From the NCBI GenBank assembly GCA_009929175.1, contig SABC01000003.1, positions 1-64,000 on the forward strand: DNA of 64,000 bases, given 5' to 3'. Positions 1 to 8,833 of this stretch are shown piece by piece. The position numbers were made by a program, and so were the translations under genes. The stretch comes from Bacteroidia bacterium. GTDB lineage: Bacteria; Bacteroidota; Bacteroidia; Bacteroidales; UBA932. Numbering within the stretch: position 1 is the first letter of the stretch; every line of letters begins with the position of its first letter. The notes beneath the pieces were generated by a model. The model had not been told where the DNA came from, did no database searches, and was given only the letters and a program-made list of their open reading frames with translations.

Positions 1-230
1 GTGTTGTCAGAGAATGTGATTTGGTAACCACCTGTAACAGTAGCAACTGTCTTGATCAGCTTACCGGAAGCAATCGCCTGGTTCAAGGCAGCAACAGCTG
101 TTTTGTTCTCATTGATCTGCCTCTGAAGATCGTCGATATCTTCAGAATAGTCTTTCTGGCAGGATCCCAATGAGATCATCAGTGTGCAAAGAAGCACACA
201 GATACCGAAGAATGTGAATTTTCTTTTCAT
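1..230 (-). CDS. Secreted lipoprotein, N-terminal part only (3' end outside window); DUF4988/PL29-like N-terminal region
   Basis: Reading from the ATG at 228-230 on the minus strand gives MKRKFTFFGICVLLCTLMISLGSCQKDYSEDIDDLQRQINENKTAVAALNQAIASGKLIKTVATVTGGYQITFSDN; lipobox LGSC and coiled segment typical of Bacteroidetes surface lipoproteins. Not in the ORF track because it is truncated. Confidence 0.75.
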   Translation of the reverse strand, partial: MKRKFTFFGICVLLCTLMISLGSCQKDYSEDIDDLQRQINENKTAVAALNQAIASGKLIKTVATVTGGYQITFSDN

Positions 231-276
231 TTTAAAATTTTAGTTAAAAATACTTTTGTTAAACAAAATTGATTGG

Positions 277-306
277 CAAATATAGGTATTAAGTTTTAAT
301 ATACAA
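277..306 (-). promoter_or_regulatory. Bacteroidetes-type promoter for the left-edge lipoprotein
   Basis: Minus strand TATATTTG (277-284, fits TAnnTTTG -7 box) and TTG (304-306) separated by 19 nt. Confidence 0.6.
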
Positions 307-704
307 GATTCTAATCCAACCGCAAATGAGAAAATTTAAAAAATTTGTAACATTTGCATAAGCCATCGGGGTCTTAGGTACTTATATGGCTCCGGATTCA
401 AATCTGAAATAGGGAAAGATACTCTCTTCATATTGTAGCAGGGGATAGAAAGCACCTGACCTAAGTTTACAACACCTCCTTGTTTAGCGTTAATACTTCT
501 AGTAGTTTATCGAAGACAAATATAATGAATTATTGTAAACATAAAACTAAAATCAACTTTTTTTAGTGTTGTTTAGTAAAATAAGATAAAATTCGTCTTA
601 TGATTACCGTATATCCCTTTTTTTGCAACCATATTAAGAGCTCTGATTCCGGTGTGCTTACCTTTCCATGTCCCGTAGTTGTCATCGCGTGGCTATTGTG
701 CTGT

Positions 705-735
705 CTATTTTCAACTCACAAAAAATTGAAAATAG
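705..735. promoter_or_regulatory. Perfect inverted repeat CTATTTTCAA-N11-TTGAAAATAG
   Basis: 10-bp arms at 705-714 and 726-735, upstream of the ATPase gene. Confidence 0.5.
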
Positions 736-776
736 CATGGATGCTTCAAGCTTCAAATCCTCTAACTTGCTCGTAT

Positions 777-807
777 TTTAATGATGATTATTTTAATCGT
801 CATTAAA
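777..807. promoter_or_regulatory. 14-nt-arm inverted repeat TTTAATGATGATTA-TTT-TAATCGTCATTAAA
   Basis: Arms 777-790 and 794-807 with a single mismatch; intergenic, upstream of the ATPase gene. Confidence 0.55.
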
Positions 808-895
808 TTAATCCGGCATACATAGTGGTGGATAGAAATATTATTCTTATTTTTGTAACCGCCATTAAGATAATGCACATTAAATAGTGTGAGAT

Positions 896-2206
896 ATGAA
901 GTTTTATAACAGAACAGCAGAGTTAGAGATATTAGGCCGCACATTGGAGCAATCGAAGAGTAGTTCCTGTTTTACGGTTATGGTTGGGCGTCGTCGTATC
1001 GGTAAAACCTCCCTTTTACTGGAATCTGTAAAGGGACAGAAATATATTTATTTTTTTGTCTCCCGTAAAAGCGAAACGCTTCTTTGCGAACAGTTTCAAA
1101 AAGATGCGACAGATGCTTTAGGTTTACAGATTTATGGCACTATTACCCGATTCAAAGATCTTTTTGAACAGTTGTTGATTTTTGCTACAAAGGAACATTA
1201 CACGCTTATCATTGATGAATTTCAAGAGTTTGACAGTGTAAATTCGTCCATATTCAGTGACATTCAGAATCTTTGGGATCAGTACAAGGATAAGACCATG
1301 ATCAACTTTATTGCTTCCGGTTCTATCTATTCAATGATGATGAAGATTTTTGAGAATAGGAAAGAACCGCTATTCGGGCGTCTTACCTCAAAAATAACAC
1401 TGCTACCTTTCGCCGTTAGCGTAATAAAAGAAATCCTGAACGATTATAATCCGAATTATAAATCGGAGGATCTTCTGTGTCTCTATATGCTGACGGGGGG
1501 CATTCCTAAGTATATAGACCTACTGATGGAAACCGGAGCGATAACAAAGGGTAAGATACTGGATATGGTTACACGTCCTGATTCTCCCTTTATCGGAGAA
1601 GGCAAAGAATTGCTTATCTCAGAATTTGGAAAAGAGTATGGGACTTACTTTTCCATTCTGCAATTAATCGCTTCCGGGAAAACGACCCAAAGTGAATTAG
1701 ATTCCATCATCGAAAAGAATACCGGGGCGTATCTGGTCAATTTGGAGAAGGAATATTCCCTTATTACAAAAAACAAACCCATGTTCTCGAAGCCGGAAAG
1801 CCGAAAAGCTCGTTGGAGTTTGAATGACAACTACCTTCGTTTCTGGTTTCGGTTCATTTATCCGAATCAGTCATTGATTGAAATGGGAAAATATGACTTG
1901 CTTCGTGAGTTTATTGACAAGAACTATGAGCAATATAGCGGATTCACTTTGGAAAAATACTTTCGTGCTAAAATGGCGGAAGAGGAGAGGATAACCGCTA
2001 TTGGTAGCTATTGGGACAGTAAAGGTAAAAATGAGATAGACCTGATTGCTTTGAATGATTTGGATAAAACGGCTATTGTTGCCGAGGTAAAACGTAACCC
2101 AAAGAAAATTGATATAGCTTTACTTCAAGCGAAAGCCGATTCAATCAAAAAAGAACTTGCAAAATATAAGGTTGAATTAAGGGGCTTATCTATCAATGAT
2201 ATGTAA
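896..2206 (+). CDS. AAA-type ATP-binding protein with C-terminal DUF234 / PD-(D/E)XK-like nuclease domain
   Basis: Walker A-like VGRRRIGKTSLL, Walker B-like YTLIIDEFQEF, C-terminal EIDLIALNDLDKTAIVAEVKR (D...ExK nuclease-like). Confidence 0.8.
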   Translation: MKFYNRTAELEILGRTLEQSKSSSCFTVMVGRRRIGKTSLLLESVKGQKYIYFFVSRKSETLLCEQFQKDATDALGLQIYGTITRFKDLFEQLLIFATKEHYTLIIDEFQEFDSVNSSIFSDIQNLWDQYKDKTMINFIASGSIYSMMMKIFENRKEPLFGRLTSKITLLPFAVSVIKEILNDYNPNYKSEDLLCLYMLTGGIPKYIDLLMETGAITKGKILDMVTRPDSPFIGEGKELLISEFGKEYGTYFSILQLIASGKTTQSELDSIIEKNTGAYLVNLEKEYSLITKNKPMFSKPESRKARWSLNDNYLRFWFRFIYPNQSLIEMGKYDLLREFIDKNYEQYSGFTLEKYFRAKMAEEERITAIGSYWDSKGKNEIDLIALNDLDKTAIVAEVKRNPKKIDIALLQAKADSIKKELAKYKVELRGLSINDM

Positions 2207-2398
2207 AACCCAGTTCAAGAATTTTTGTAAGATACAAAAAGTTCGTATAGTTGTACCTGAAAGCTGATATGAAGCTTGTGGAAAGAAAAAGACAGTCGAA
2301 AGCCAAGGCTGGACAAAAATCAGTTACTAAAGAAAAGGCGATGTAGCCTTAACCTCGCATCATACAGGACAATCGGAATTTTTCGTCCCTTTCCATCT

Positions 2399-2885
2399 CT
2401 CTCCGCAGCCAAAAAAACAACAAAAAAGCCTTGTTGCTGCGCCCTGCGGGATTGCCTCGCTGAGCTCGGCTTTCCCTGGGGCAAACATGTGGGGCTCTCA
2501 TCCCCCCTGCGGGATTGCCTCGCTGTCGCTCGGCTTTCCCTGGGGGGGGCCTTGCAGCCAAAAAAACAAAAAAAGCCTTGTTGCTGCGCCCTGCGGGATT
2601 GCCTCGCTGTCGCTCGGCTTTCCCTGGGGGGGGGCCTTGCAGCCAAAAAAAACATAAAAAAGCCTTGTTGCTGCGCAACTGGTTTTTTATTTTCACCTCC
2701 GCCTCAAGCGAGCTTGGGCGGGGTTAAACATGTGGGGCTCTCATCCCCCCTGCGGGATTGCCTCGCTGTCGCTCGGCTTTCCCTGGGGGGGGGCCTTGCA
2801 GCCAAAAAAACAAAAAAAGCCTTGTTGCTGCGCAACTGGTTTTTTATTTTCACCTCCGCCTCAAGCGAGCTTGGGCGGGGTTAAA
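2399..2885. repeat. Modular interspersed repeat block (modules A, B, C, D in mosaic order)
   Basis: A (GCAGCCAAAAAAACAAAAAAAGCCTTGTTGCTGCGC) about 2404, 2554, 2639, 2798; B (CCTGCGGGATTGCCTCGCTGTCGCTCGGCTTTCCCTGGGG) about 2443, 2506, 2590, 2749; C (AAACATGTGGGGCTCTCATCCCC) about 2483, 2726; D (AACTGGTTTTTTATTTTCACCTCCGCCTCAAGCGAGCTTGGGCGGGGTTAAA) 2677, 2834. Confidence 0.9.
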
Positions 2886-2887
2886 AT

Positions 2888-2917
2888 AAAAAAACCGGGC
2901 TGAGCCCGGCTTTTTTT
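2888..2917. terminator. Bidirectional rho-independent terminator downstream of tRNA-Ser
   Basis: AAAAAAACCGGGC-TGA-GCCCGGCTTTTTTT; GC stem with flanking A and T runs. Confidence 0.85.
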
Positions 2918-2930
2918 GTTTTTTTGGCTG

Positions 2931-3015
2931 CGGAGAGGGAGGGATTCGAACCCCCGGAACCTCTCAGTTCAACGGTTTTCAAGACCGCCGCAATCGACCA
3001 CTCTGCCACCTCTCC
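2931..3015 (-). tRNA. tRNA-Ser(TGA)
   Basis: Minus strand GGAGAGGTGGCAGAGTGGTCGATTGCGGCGGTCTTGAAAACCG...GGTTCGAATCCCTCCCTCTCCG; acceptor stem GGAGAGG/CCTCTCC, anticodon loop CTTGAAA, long variable arm, CCA not encoded. Confidence 0.93.
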
Positions 3016-3184
3016 ATTGATCCCTAGGCGGGATCGGGGCTGCAAAGATATTGATTTTTTCTATACGTCCAAAAAAATATCTATCAATTAGTGGCACAGT
3101 ATTTGAAAAAATTTAGTATATTTAATAAACAATACGAAAAGCTTTTAAACCCGGCGATTCATACATCATATAAAACCTAACCAT

Positions 3185-3673
3185 ATGAAAAGTAAAACAT
3201 TCGAAACCGAGATACTGGAGCTTGAATCAAATCTTTCCAGATACGCATATAGCCTTACATCCAATAGAGACGATGCCAAAGACCTGGTGCAGGAGACTTT
3301 CTTCAAGGCTTTTAACAACCAGGAGAAGTTCAATGAGCATACCAACATCAAAGCCTGGGTATACACAATCATGAAAAACACATTCATCAATGACTACCGC
3401 AGGAGGACAAAACGTCAGTCATTGTTCAGTGAGGATGTTCATGAATTTGTAATCAACAACAAGCCTTCTGATTACGGTCCCGAGGCCGATTTTGGATTCC
3501 GGGAGCTGACCAAGGTTGTAAATTCGCTGGAACCGGAGTTCCGGGTACCGTTCCAGATGCATGACAATGGCTATAAGTACCAGGAGATTGCAGATGAATT
3601 GGGGCTCCATTTGGGGACTGTCAAAAGCCGGATACACTTCTCACGCCAAAAGCTGATGGACAAGTTAAGGTAA
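3185..3673 (+). CDS. ECF-type RNA polymerase sigma factor
   Basis: Sigma-70 region 2 (DDAKDLVQETFFKAF...NIKAWVYTIMKNTFINDYRR) and region 4 (YKYQEIADELGLHLGTVKSRIHFSRQKL). Confidence 0.92.
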   Translation: MKSKTFETEILELESNLSRYAYSLTSNRDDAKDLVQETFFKAFNNQEKFNEHTNIKAWVYTIMKNTFINDYRRRTKRQSLFSEDVHEFVINNKPSDYGPEADFGFRELTKVVNSLEPEFRVPFQMHDNGYKYQEIADELGLHLGTVKSRIHFSRQKLMDKLR

Positions 3674-3711
3674 CTGACAAAAAAGCATACATGCTGTAAA
3701 ATATTTTCAGC

Positions 3712-3740
3712 AAAAAAGCCGGCACATGTCCGGCTTTTAT
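3712..3740. terminator. Bidirectional terminator between the convergent sigma factor and lspA genes
   Basis: AAAAGCCGG-CACATGT-CCGGCTTTT. Confidence 0.8.
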
Positions 3741-3778
3741 TATTTCTTAACAAAAAAGAGATCTGATTAAGGAAATAT

Positions 3779-4402
3779 TTAAAAGGCATCTTCTCTGGAA
3801 AAGAATTTCCGGTGGAACAACAGCAGGTAAAACACCCCTATTGTAATACAGGAATCTGCAATATTGAATATCGGTCGGAAAAAGAGAAACTGTTCACCAC
3901 CCCATATGGGCACCCAGTTTGGCAGAGTTGTGTCGATTAGGGGAAAGTAGAGCATATCCACAACCTTACCGTGAAGGAACGAAGCATAACCTCCCCCTTC
4001 CGGGAGAAAAGTTGCAACCTGGGTAAAGGTCGACTCACTGAATATCAACCCGTAAAACATACTGTCCACCACATTTCCAACGGCACCTACAAGAATCAGC
4101 CCTACCCCGTAGATAACACCCATTGGGGCCTCCTTTCTCAATAGCTTCTTAATATAGTAGATTATGAAACCTATGAGTACAATGCGGAAAAGGCTCAACA
4201 ACAGCTTGCCTATCGCTCCTCCGAATTGCATCCCAAAAGCCATACCGTTGTTCTCGATAAAGTAAATCTTGAACCAATCCCCAAATACAGGAATGCTCTC
4301 ACCAATGGTCATGTTGGTTTTTATCCAAATCTTGACCACCTGGTCGATTACCAGAATCAGAACTACAAGCAGAGTTATCTTCTTACCCCTGGATAATTGC
4401 AT
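3779..4402 (-). CDS. lspA: Lipoprotein signal peptidase (signal peptidase II)
   Basis: VLVIDQVVKIWIKTNM, FIENNGMAFGM, GAVGNVVDS, FNIADSCITIG motifs. Confidence 0.93.
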   Translation of the reverse strand: MQLSRGKKITLLVVLILVIDQVVKIWIKTNMTIGESIPVFGDWFKIYFIENNGMAFGMQFGGAIGKLLLSLFRIVLIGFIIYYIKKLLRKEAPMGVIYGVGLILVGAVGNVVDSMFYGLIFSESTFTQVATFLPEGGGYASFLHGKVVDMLYFPLIDTTLPNWVPIWGGEQFLFFRPIFNIADSCITIGVFYLLLFHRKFFSREDAF

Positions 4403-4408
4403 CCTTCC

Positions 4409-4816
4409 TTAGTCCCTTTTGTTTTTGGCCTCAACTGAGAGTGTTGCATGGGGAACAAGCAACAACCTCTCCTTAGGGATAAGTTTGCCTGTTTCACGGC
4501 ATATGCCGTAACTTTTGTTTTCAATCCTGATAAGGGCAGCTTCGAGGCTTTGGATAAACTTGTATTGCCTTTGTGCAAGTTGGCCTGCCTCCTCTTTTGA
4601 TAAAGCAGATGCACCCTCTTCAAGAACCTTGAATGTTGGTGAGGTATCTTCGGTATCGTTGCTGGAGCTATGTGTCACTGCCGATTTAAGCTGCTGGTAT
4701 TCCTGTTTTGCCTGCTCCAGTTTCTGGAGAATAAGTTCCTTGAACATCTGAAGCTCCTCATCACTGTAACGGACTTTTTCCCTTGCTTCGTCGTTGTTTT
4801 TTCCTTTTGTTGTCAT
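4409..4816 (-). CDS. TraR/DksA-family protein with degenerate zinc finger
   Basis: Coiled N-terminus and C-terminal SYGICRETGKLIPKERLLLVPHATLSVEAK, DksA-like but with only one of four zinc-ligand cysteines. Confidence 0.85.
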   Translation of the reverse strand: MTTKGKNNDEAREKVRYSDEELQMFKELILQKLEQAKQEYQQLKSAVTHSSSNDTEDTSPTFKVLEEGASALSKEEAGQLAQRQYKFIQSLEAALIRIENKSYGICRETGKLIPKERLLLVPHATLSVEAKNKRD

Positions 4817-4875
4817 ATTCCTTATTTTTAAGAAAGGTCAAAGATAATAATTAATCATATATAAAAAACATATTG

Positions 4876-5358
4876 TCAATATGCTCTCTTGTTTTCGTTA
4901 CGAAGCCAAAGTTCAAAAGGTTGCAGTCCCTCTTCTTCCATGATACGCTCTGCAGGGAGTGACCGTTCGTTTACAGGAAGGTCAAACTGGTCATATATGA
5001 AAGCATCACTAAACCCGGCTTTGGCTGCATCATCCCTTCCGGCGGCATAATAGATCCTCCCTATACGAGCCCAGTAAGATGCCGACAGGCACATAGGGCA
5101 CGGTTCGCAGGAAGTGTATAGCACACACCCGCTCAAATCAAATGTTTTTAGCTCTTTGCATGCATTCCTTATAGCATTGACCTCGGCATGGGCAGTGGGA
5201 TCGTTGTCGGGTGTGACTGTATTCCCGGCAGCACTCACAACCTTTCCATCCTTGACAATCACGGCACCAAAAGGGCCTCCGCCTTGGGTGGAGGCATTGC
5301 CTGAGGCAATTTCAAGTGCCTTTTTCATGAATTCAACGTTCTCTTTGTCCATAATCAA
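4876..5358 (-). CDS. Nucleoside/guanine deaminase (CDA family)
   Basis: TAHAEVNAI and SCEPCPMCLSASYWAR zinc-deaminase motifs; whole-length resemblance to GuaD-type enzymes. Start may be 5352. Confidence 0.85.
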   Translation of the reverse strand: MIMDKENVEFMKKALEIASGNASTQGGGPFGAVIVKDGKVVSAAGNTVTPDNDPTAHAEVNAIRNACKELKTFDLSGCVLYTSCEPCPMCLSASYWARIGRIYYAAGRDDAAKAGFSDAFIYDQFDLPVNERSLPAERIMEEEGLQPFELWLRNENKRAY

Positions 5359-8300
5359 ACCTTTTTAATTTCTATATTCAGGGTTTCGTCATCCCACTCG
5401 ATGGACAAACCTCCTTTATAACCTGGTACTGTGATCAATTCCCTGGCAAGTGTCTGGCTGCATACATACTCCCTGAACCCTGTCAAGGAGTCCTCTATTT
5501 CGGGTTTGGATTCAAGGGTAATTGAGATTTTGTCCGTAACCTCCAGCCCGGTATCCTTCCTCATGTTCTGTATCCTGTTTACCAGTTCCCTTGCAGTTCC
5601 CTCCCTGCGGAGCTCAGGTGTAATAGAAATATCCATCGCAACTGTCAGTTTACCCTCGGAGGCAACCAGCCACCCCGGCATATCTTCCGAAGTGATTTCC
5701 ACATCCTGTGCGGTTATCTCCACTACTCCGCCGGGCATATCCAGCTTATAGAGCTCACTCCTTTCAATTTCGGCTATCTGCTCCTGTGTAAATGATGCAA
5801 ATGCTGCCGAAATTTCCTTCATCTGTTTGCCGTACCTCTTACCCAACACCTTGAAGTTGGGTTTTATACGTTTGGTAACCAAACCTATGGTATCCATTAT
5901 ATATTCCACCTCCTTCACATTTACTTCGCTAAGGACCAAAGGCTTAACCAACTCAAACTGCTCTTTTATCCGATTATCCAGCACCGGAAGCAATATTTTT
6001 GCCAAAGGCTGCCTAACCTTTATGTTGACCTTACGTCTGAGAGCCAGAATCATGGATGAAGCACGCTGGGCAAGTTCCATCCTCTCCTCCAGCGCTTTGT
6101 CTATAGAATCCTCGTCAGCCTCGGGCATCAGTACCAGGTGTACACTCTCATTTGTGTGGTTACCGGTAACCGCATTGAGGTCCAGGAACAGCCTTTCCAT
6201 AAAGAAAGGGGCAATCGGTGCAGAGAGTATTGATATACTCTCAAGGCAAGAATAGAGGGTTTGATAGGCACTTAGCTTGTCGCTGTCCATCTCCCCGCCC
6301 CAAAAACGTTTGCGGTTGAGACGTACATACCAGTTGCTCAGGTTATCGTTTATAAAATCCTGAATCTTACGGCCTGCAGAGGTTACATCATAGTTATCAT
6401 AGGCCTCCCCCACCTCTTTTATAAGTGTGTTCAAAAGGGAGATAATCCACCTGTCTATCTCGGGCCTCATTGCAAGGGGTATCCGGGGTGCACTGTTATC
6501 GAAGCCATCCACGTTTGCATACAAGGCAAAGAACGAATAGGTATTGTATAAAGTCCCGAAAAACTTGCGTCTTACCTCATCCACTCCACCAACGTCAAAC
6601 TTGAGGTTGTCCCAAGGCTGGGCATTGGTCAGCATGTACCACCTCAGCGCGTCGGCACCCTGCTCACTGAGGGTTTTGAAGGGGTCCACCGCATTGCCAA
6701 GGCGTTTGCTCATCTTGTTCCCCTCTTTGTCCAGCACAAGTCCGTTTGATATAACCGTACGGAAGGCCACATCATCCTTTACCATGGTGGCGATTGCATG
6801 GAGGGTAAAGAACCATCCGCGGGTCTGGTCCACTCCTTCGGCAATAAAATCGGCTGCCTGGCCAAAAGAATCACTGCCAAGCCTTGCAAGTCCCTCCTGT
6901 GCAAAAGGCATAGCACCGGAATCAAACCAAACATCTATCAAATCACTTTCACGTTTCATCTTTTTGCCTGTCGGAGAAACCAGTACTATCTCGTCCACGA
7001 AAGGCCTGTGTAAATCAATCTTTTCGTAGTTAGCGGCAGAAAAATCTCCCGGCACAAAGCCACTATCCTTGAGAGGGTTGGAATTCATGAATCCGGCTAC
7101 AACTGATTTTTCAATCTCATTGTAAAGTTCATTTGCCGACCCTATGCAGATCTCCTCCGATCCCTCCTCCGAATGCCATACAGGCAGAGGAGTTCCCCAA
7201 TACCTGCTGCGTGAGAGATTCCAGTCCTGGAGGTTTTTCAACCATTTTCCAAATCGCCCGCTGCCTGTGGATTCGGGTTTCCAGTCAATTGTATTGTTAA
7301 GCTCTATCATCCTCTGTTGTACTGCCGTGGTCTTTATAAACCAGGAATCCATCGGATAATAGAGTACCGGTTTGTCGGTCCTCCAGCAGTGAGGATAAGA
7401 GTGAACATGTTTCTCTATACGGAAAGCAAGTCCCTGCTGTTTTAACATTACAGCAAGGTCCACATCAAGGGTTGTATCGCTGTCGGTGAGTGCAGGGTCG
7501 TAGCTGTTTTTCACGAAACGGCCGGCATATTCCCCGTAAAGTTGAGAGTCAACATTGGTAGTAGTAAAGTTGGCGTCCAAATCTTCCAGTTTGTAGAATT
7601 TCCCGCTCCTGTCCACAAGGGCCTGCATGTTTCCCTCCTTGTCCATCACCATCAATGCAGGAACCCCGTTTTTCAATGCAACCCTTTGGTCATCTGCACC
7701 AAAAGTTGGAGCGATATGGACTATTCCGGTACCATCAGAGGTTGTGACAAAGTCGCCGGAAATAACCCGGAATGCCCCTTCACCGGGATTTACCCAAGGA
7801 ATCAGCTGTTTGTAGTTTATACCACACAATTGGGAGCCTTTCACATCTCCCTCCATAATCCTGTAAGGAACAACCTTATCACCAGCCTTATACTCATCCA
7901 TGGAGGCCTCAGCTCCCTTAGGATTGAAGAGTGATCCGACAAGGTCGGCAGCCAGCAAAAAGATTGCCGGAGACCCTGTGTAGGGATTGAATGATTTGAC
8001 CCTCACATAGTCTATGGATGGTCCAACGCACAAAGCAGTATTGGAAGGAAGTGTCCATGGTGTTGTAGTCCACGCCAACATGTAAACCGCAAGGTCATCA
8101 CCTTCAAAAAGCATTTCCGAAGCACTATCCTTCACAACCTCGAACTGTGCAACGCAAGTTGTATCCTTTACATCCCTGTAACAACCGGGCTGATTAAGTT
8201 CGTGGGTGCTCAGACCGGTACCTGCCGCAGGAGAGAAGGGCTGGATCGAGTAACCTTTGTACAGATAACCTTTTTGGTAAATCACCTTCAAAAGATGCCA

Positions 8301-8777
8301 TAGGGTCTCTATATACCTGTTATCATATGTGATGTAAGGGTCATTCATATCCACCCAGTATCCCATCAGCTCGGTAAGGCTCTCCCACTCTTTGGTGTAT
8401 TTCATTACTTCTCTACGGCATGCATTGTTGTATTCACTTACCGAAATTTTTGTGCCAATATCTTCTTTGGTGATTCCCAACATCTTTTCCACTCCCAACT
8501 CTACCGGCAACCCATGTGTGTCCCATCCGGCCTTTCGCTCAACACGGAATCCTTTTTGGGTTTTGTAGCGGCAAAAGACATCCTTGATGGCCCTCGCCAT
8601 CACGTGGTGGATTCCCGGCATCCCGTTTGCCGAAGGCGGCCCTTCGTGAAAAATAAATTTGGGAGCCCCCTCTCTTTGAGAAATCGTTTTTGCAAAACAA
8701 TTCTCGCTGTTCCATTTTTCTAAAACAGAGCGGTTGATCTCTACAAGATCCAGTTTCTTATATTCGGCAAATCTCAT
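5355..8777 (-). CDS. ileS: Isoleucyl-tRNA synthetase
   Basis: 1140 aa; HEGPPSANGMPGIHHVMARAIKD (HIGH-type) and NKMSKRLGN (KMSKS-type). Confidence 0.97.
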   Translation of the reverse strand: MRFAEYKKLDLVEINRSVLEKWNSENCFAKTISQREGAPKFIFHEGPPSANGMPGIHHVMARAIKDVFCRYKTQKGFRVERKAGWDTHGLPVELGVEKMLGITKEDIGTKISVSEYNNACRREVMKYTKEWESLTELMGYWVDMNDPYITYDNRYIETLWHLLKVIYQKGYLYKGYSIQPFSPAAGTGLSTHELNQPGCYRDVKDTTCVAQFEVVKDSASEMLFEGDDLAVYMLAWTTTPWTLPSNTALCVGPSIDYVRVKSFNPYTGSPAIFLLAADLVGSLFNPKGAEASMDEYKAGDKVVPYRIMEGDVKGSQLCGINYKQLIPWVNPGEGAFRVISGDFVTTSDGTGIVHIAPTFGADDQRVALKNGVPALMVMDKEGNMQALVDRSGKFYKLEDLDANFTTTNVDSQLYGEYAGRFVKNSYDPALTDSDTTLDVDLAVMLKQQGLAFRIEKHVHSYPHCWRTDKPVLYYPMDSWFIKTTAVQQRMIELNNTIDWKPESTGSGRFGKWLKNLQDWNLSRSRYWGTPLPVWHSEEGSEEICIGSANELYNEIEKSVVAGFMNSNPLKDSGFVPGDFSAANYEKIDLHRPFVDEIVLVSPTGKKMKRESDLIDVWFDSGAMPFAQEGLARLGSDSFGQAADFIAEGVDQTRGWFFTLHAIATMVKDDVAFRTVISNGLVLDKEGNKMSKRLGNAVDPFKTLSEQGADALRWYMLTNAQPWDNLKFDVGGVDEVRRKFFGTLYNTYSFFALYANVDGFDNSAPRIPLAMRPEIDRWIISLLNTLIKEVGEAYDNYDVTSAGRKIQDFINDNLSNWYVRLNRKRFWGGEMDSDKLSAYQTLYSCLESISILSAPIAPFFMERLFLDLNAVTGNHTNESVHLVLMPEADEDSIDKALEERMELAQRASSMILALRRKVNIKVRQPLAKILLPVLDNRIKEQFELVKPLVLSEVNVKEVEYIMDTIGLVTKRIKPNFKVLGKRYGKQMKEISAAFASFTQEQIAEIERSELYKLDMPGGVVEITAQDVEITSEDMPGWLVASEGKLTVAMDISITPELRREGTARELVNRIQNMRKDTGLEVTDKISITLESKPEIEDSLTGFREYVCSQTLARELITVPGYKGGLSIEWDDETLNIEIKKV

Positions 8778-8799
8778 TTTTGGATTTTTTTTGAATTTG

Positions 8800-8826
8800 C
8801 AAAGATACGATTATTCATTACTTTTG
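8800..8826. promoter_or_regulatory. Divergent TAnnTTTG boxes for ileS (minus, 8800-8807) and cvpA-like gene (plus, 8819-8826)
   Basis: CAAAGATA (reverse complement TATCTTTG) and TACTTTTG. Confidence 0.5.
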
Positions 8827-8833
8827 AAAAAAA

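Noticed and set aside
600-806. Short ORFs 600-806 (+) and 762-944 (-)
   Set aside because: They run through palindromes and AT-rich promoter-like sequence, overlap each other or the ATPase start, and show no recognisable domain.
2276-2884. ORFs of 202, 111, 115 and 70 aa on both strands across 2276-2884
   Set aside because: They translate the GC-rich repeat modules (for example ALRDCLAVARLSLGG repeated); open in several frames because of repeat composition, no protein-like features.
2399-2885. CRISPR array
   Set aside because: Repeats are of four different lengths in shuffled order with no uniform spacers, and no cas genes are present.
896-2938. Classical tRNA-integrated genomic island with direct att repeats
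   Set aside because: The copied tRNA tail is inverted, not direct, and no integrase is present in the interval, so a standard integrase-mediated island is not supported.
5827-7934. Many antisense ORFs of 60-160 aa inside ileS, the glycogen genes, priA and others
   Set aside because: They are shadow ORFs opposite well-supported coding genes and lack domain signatures.
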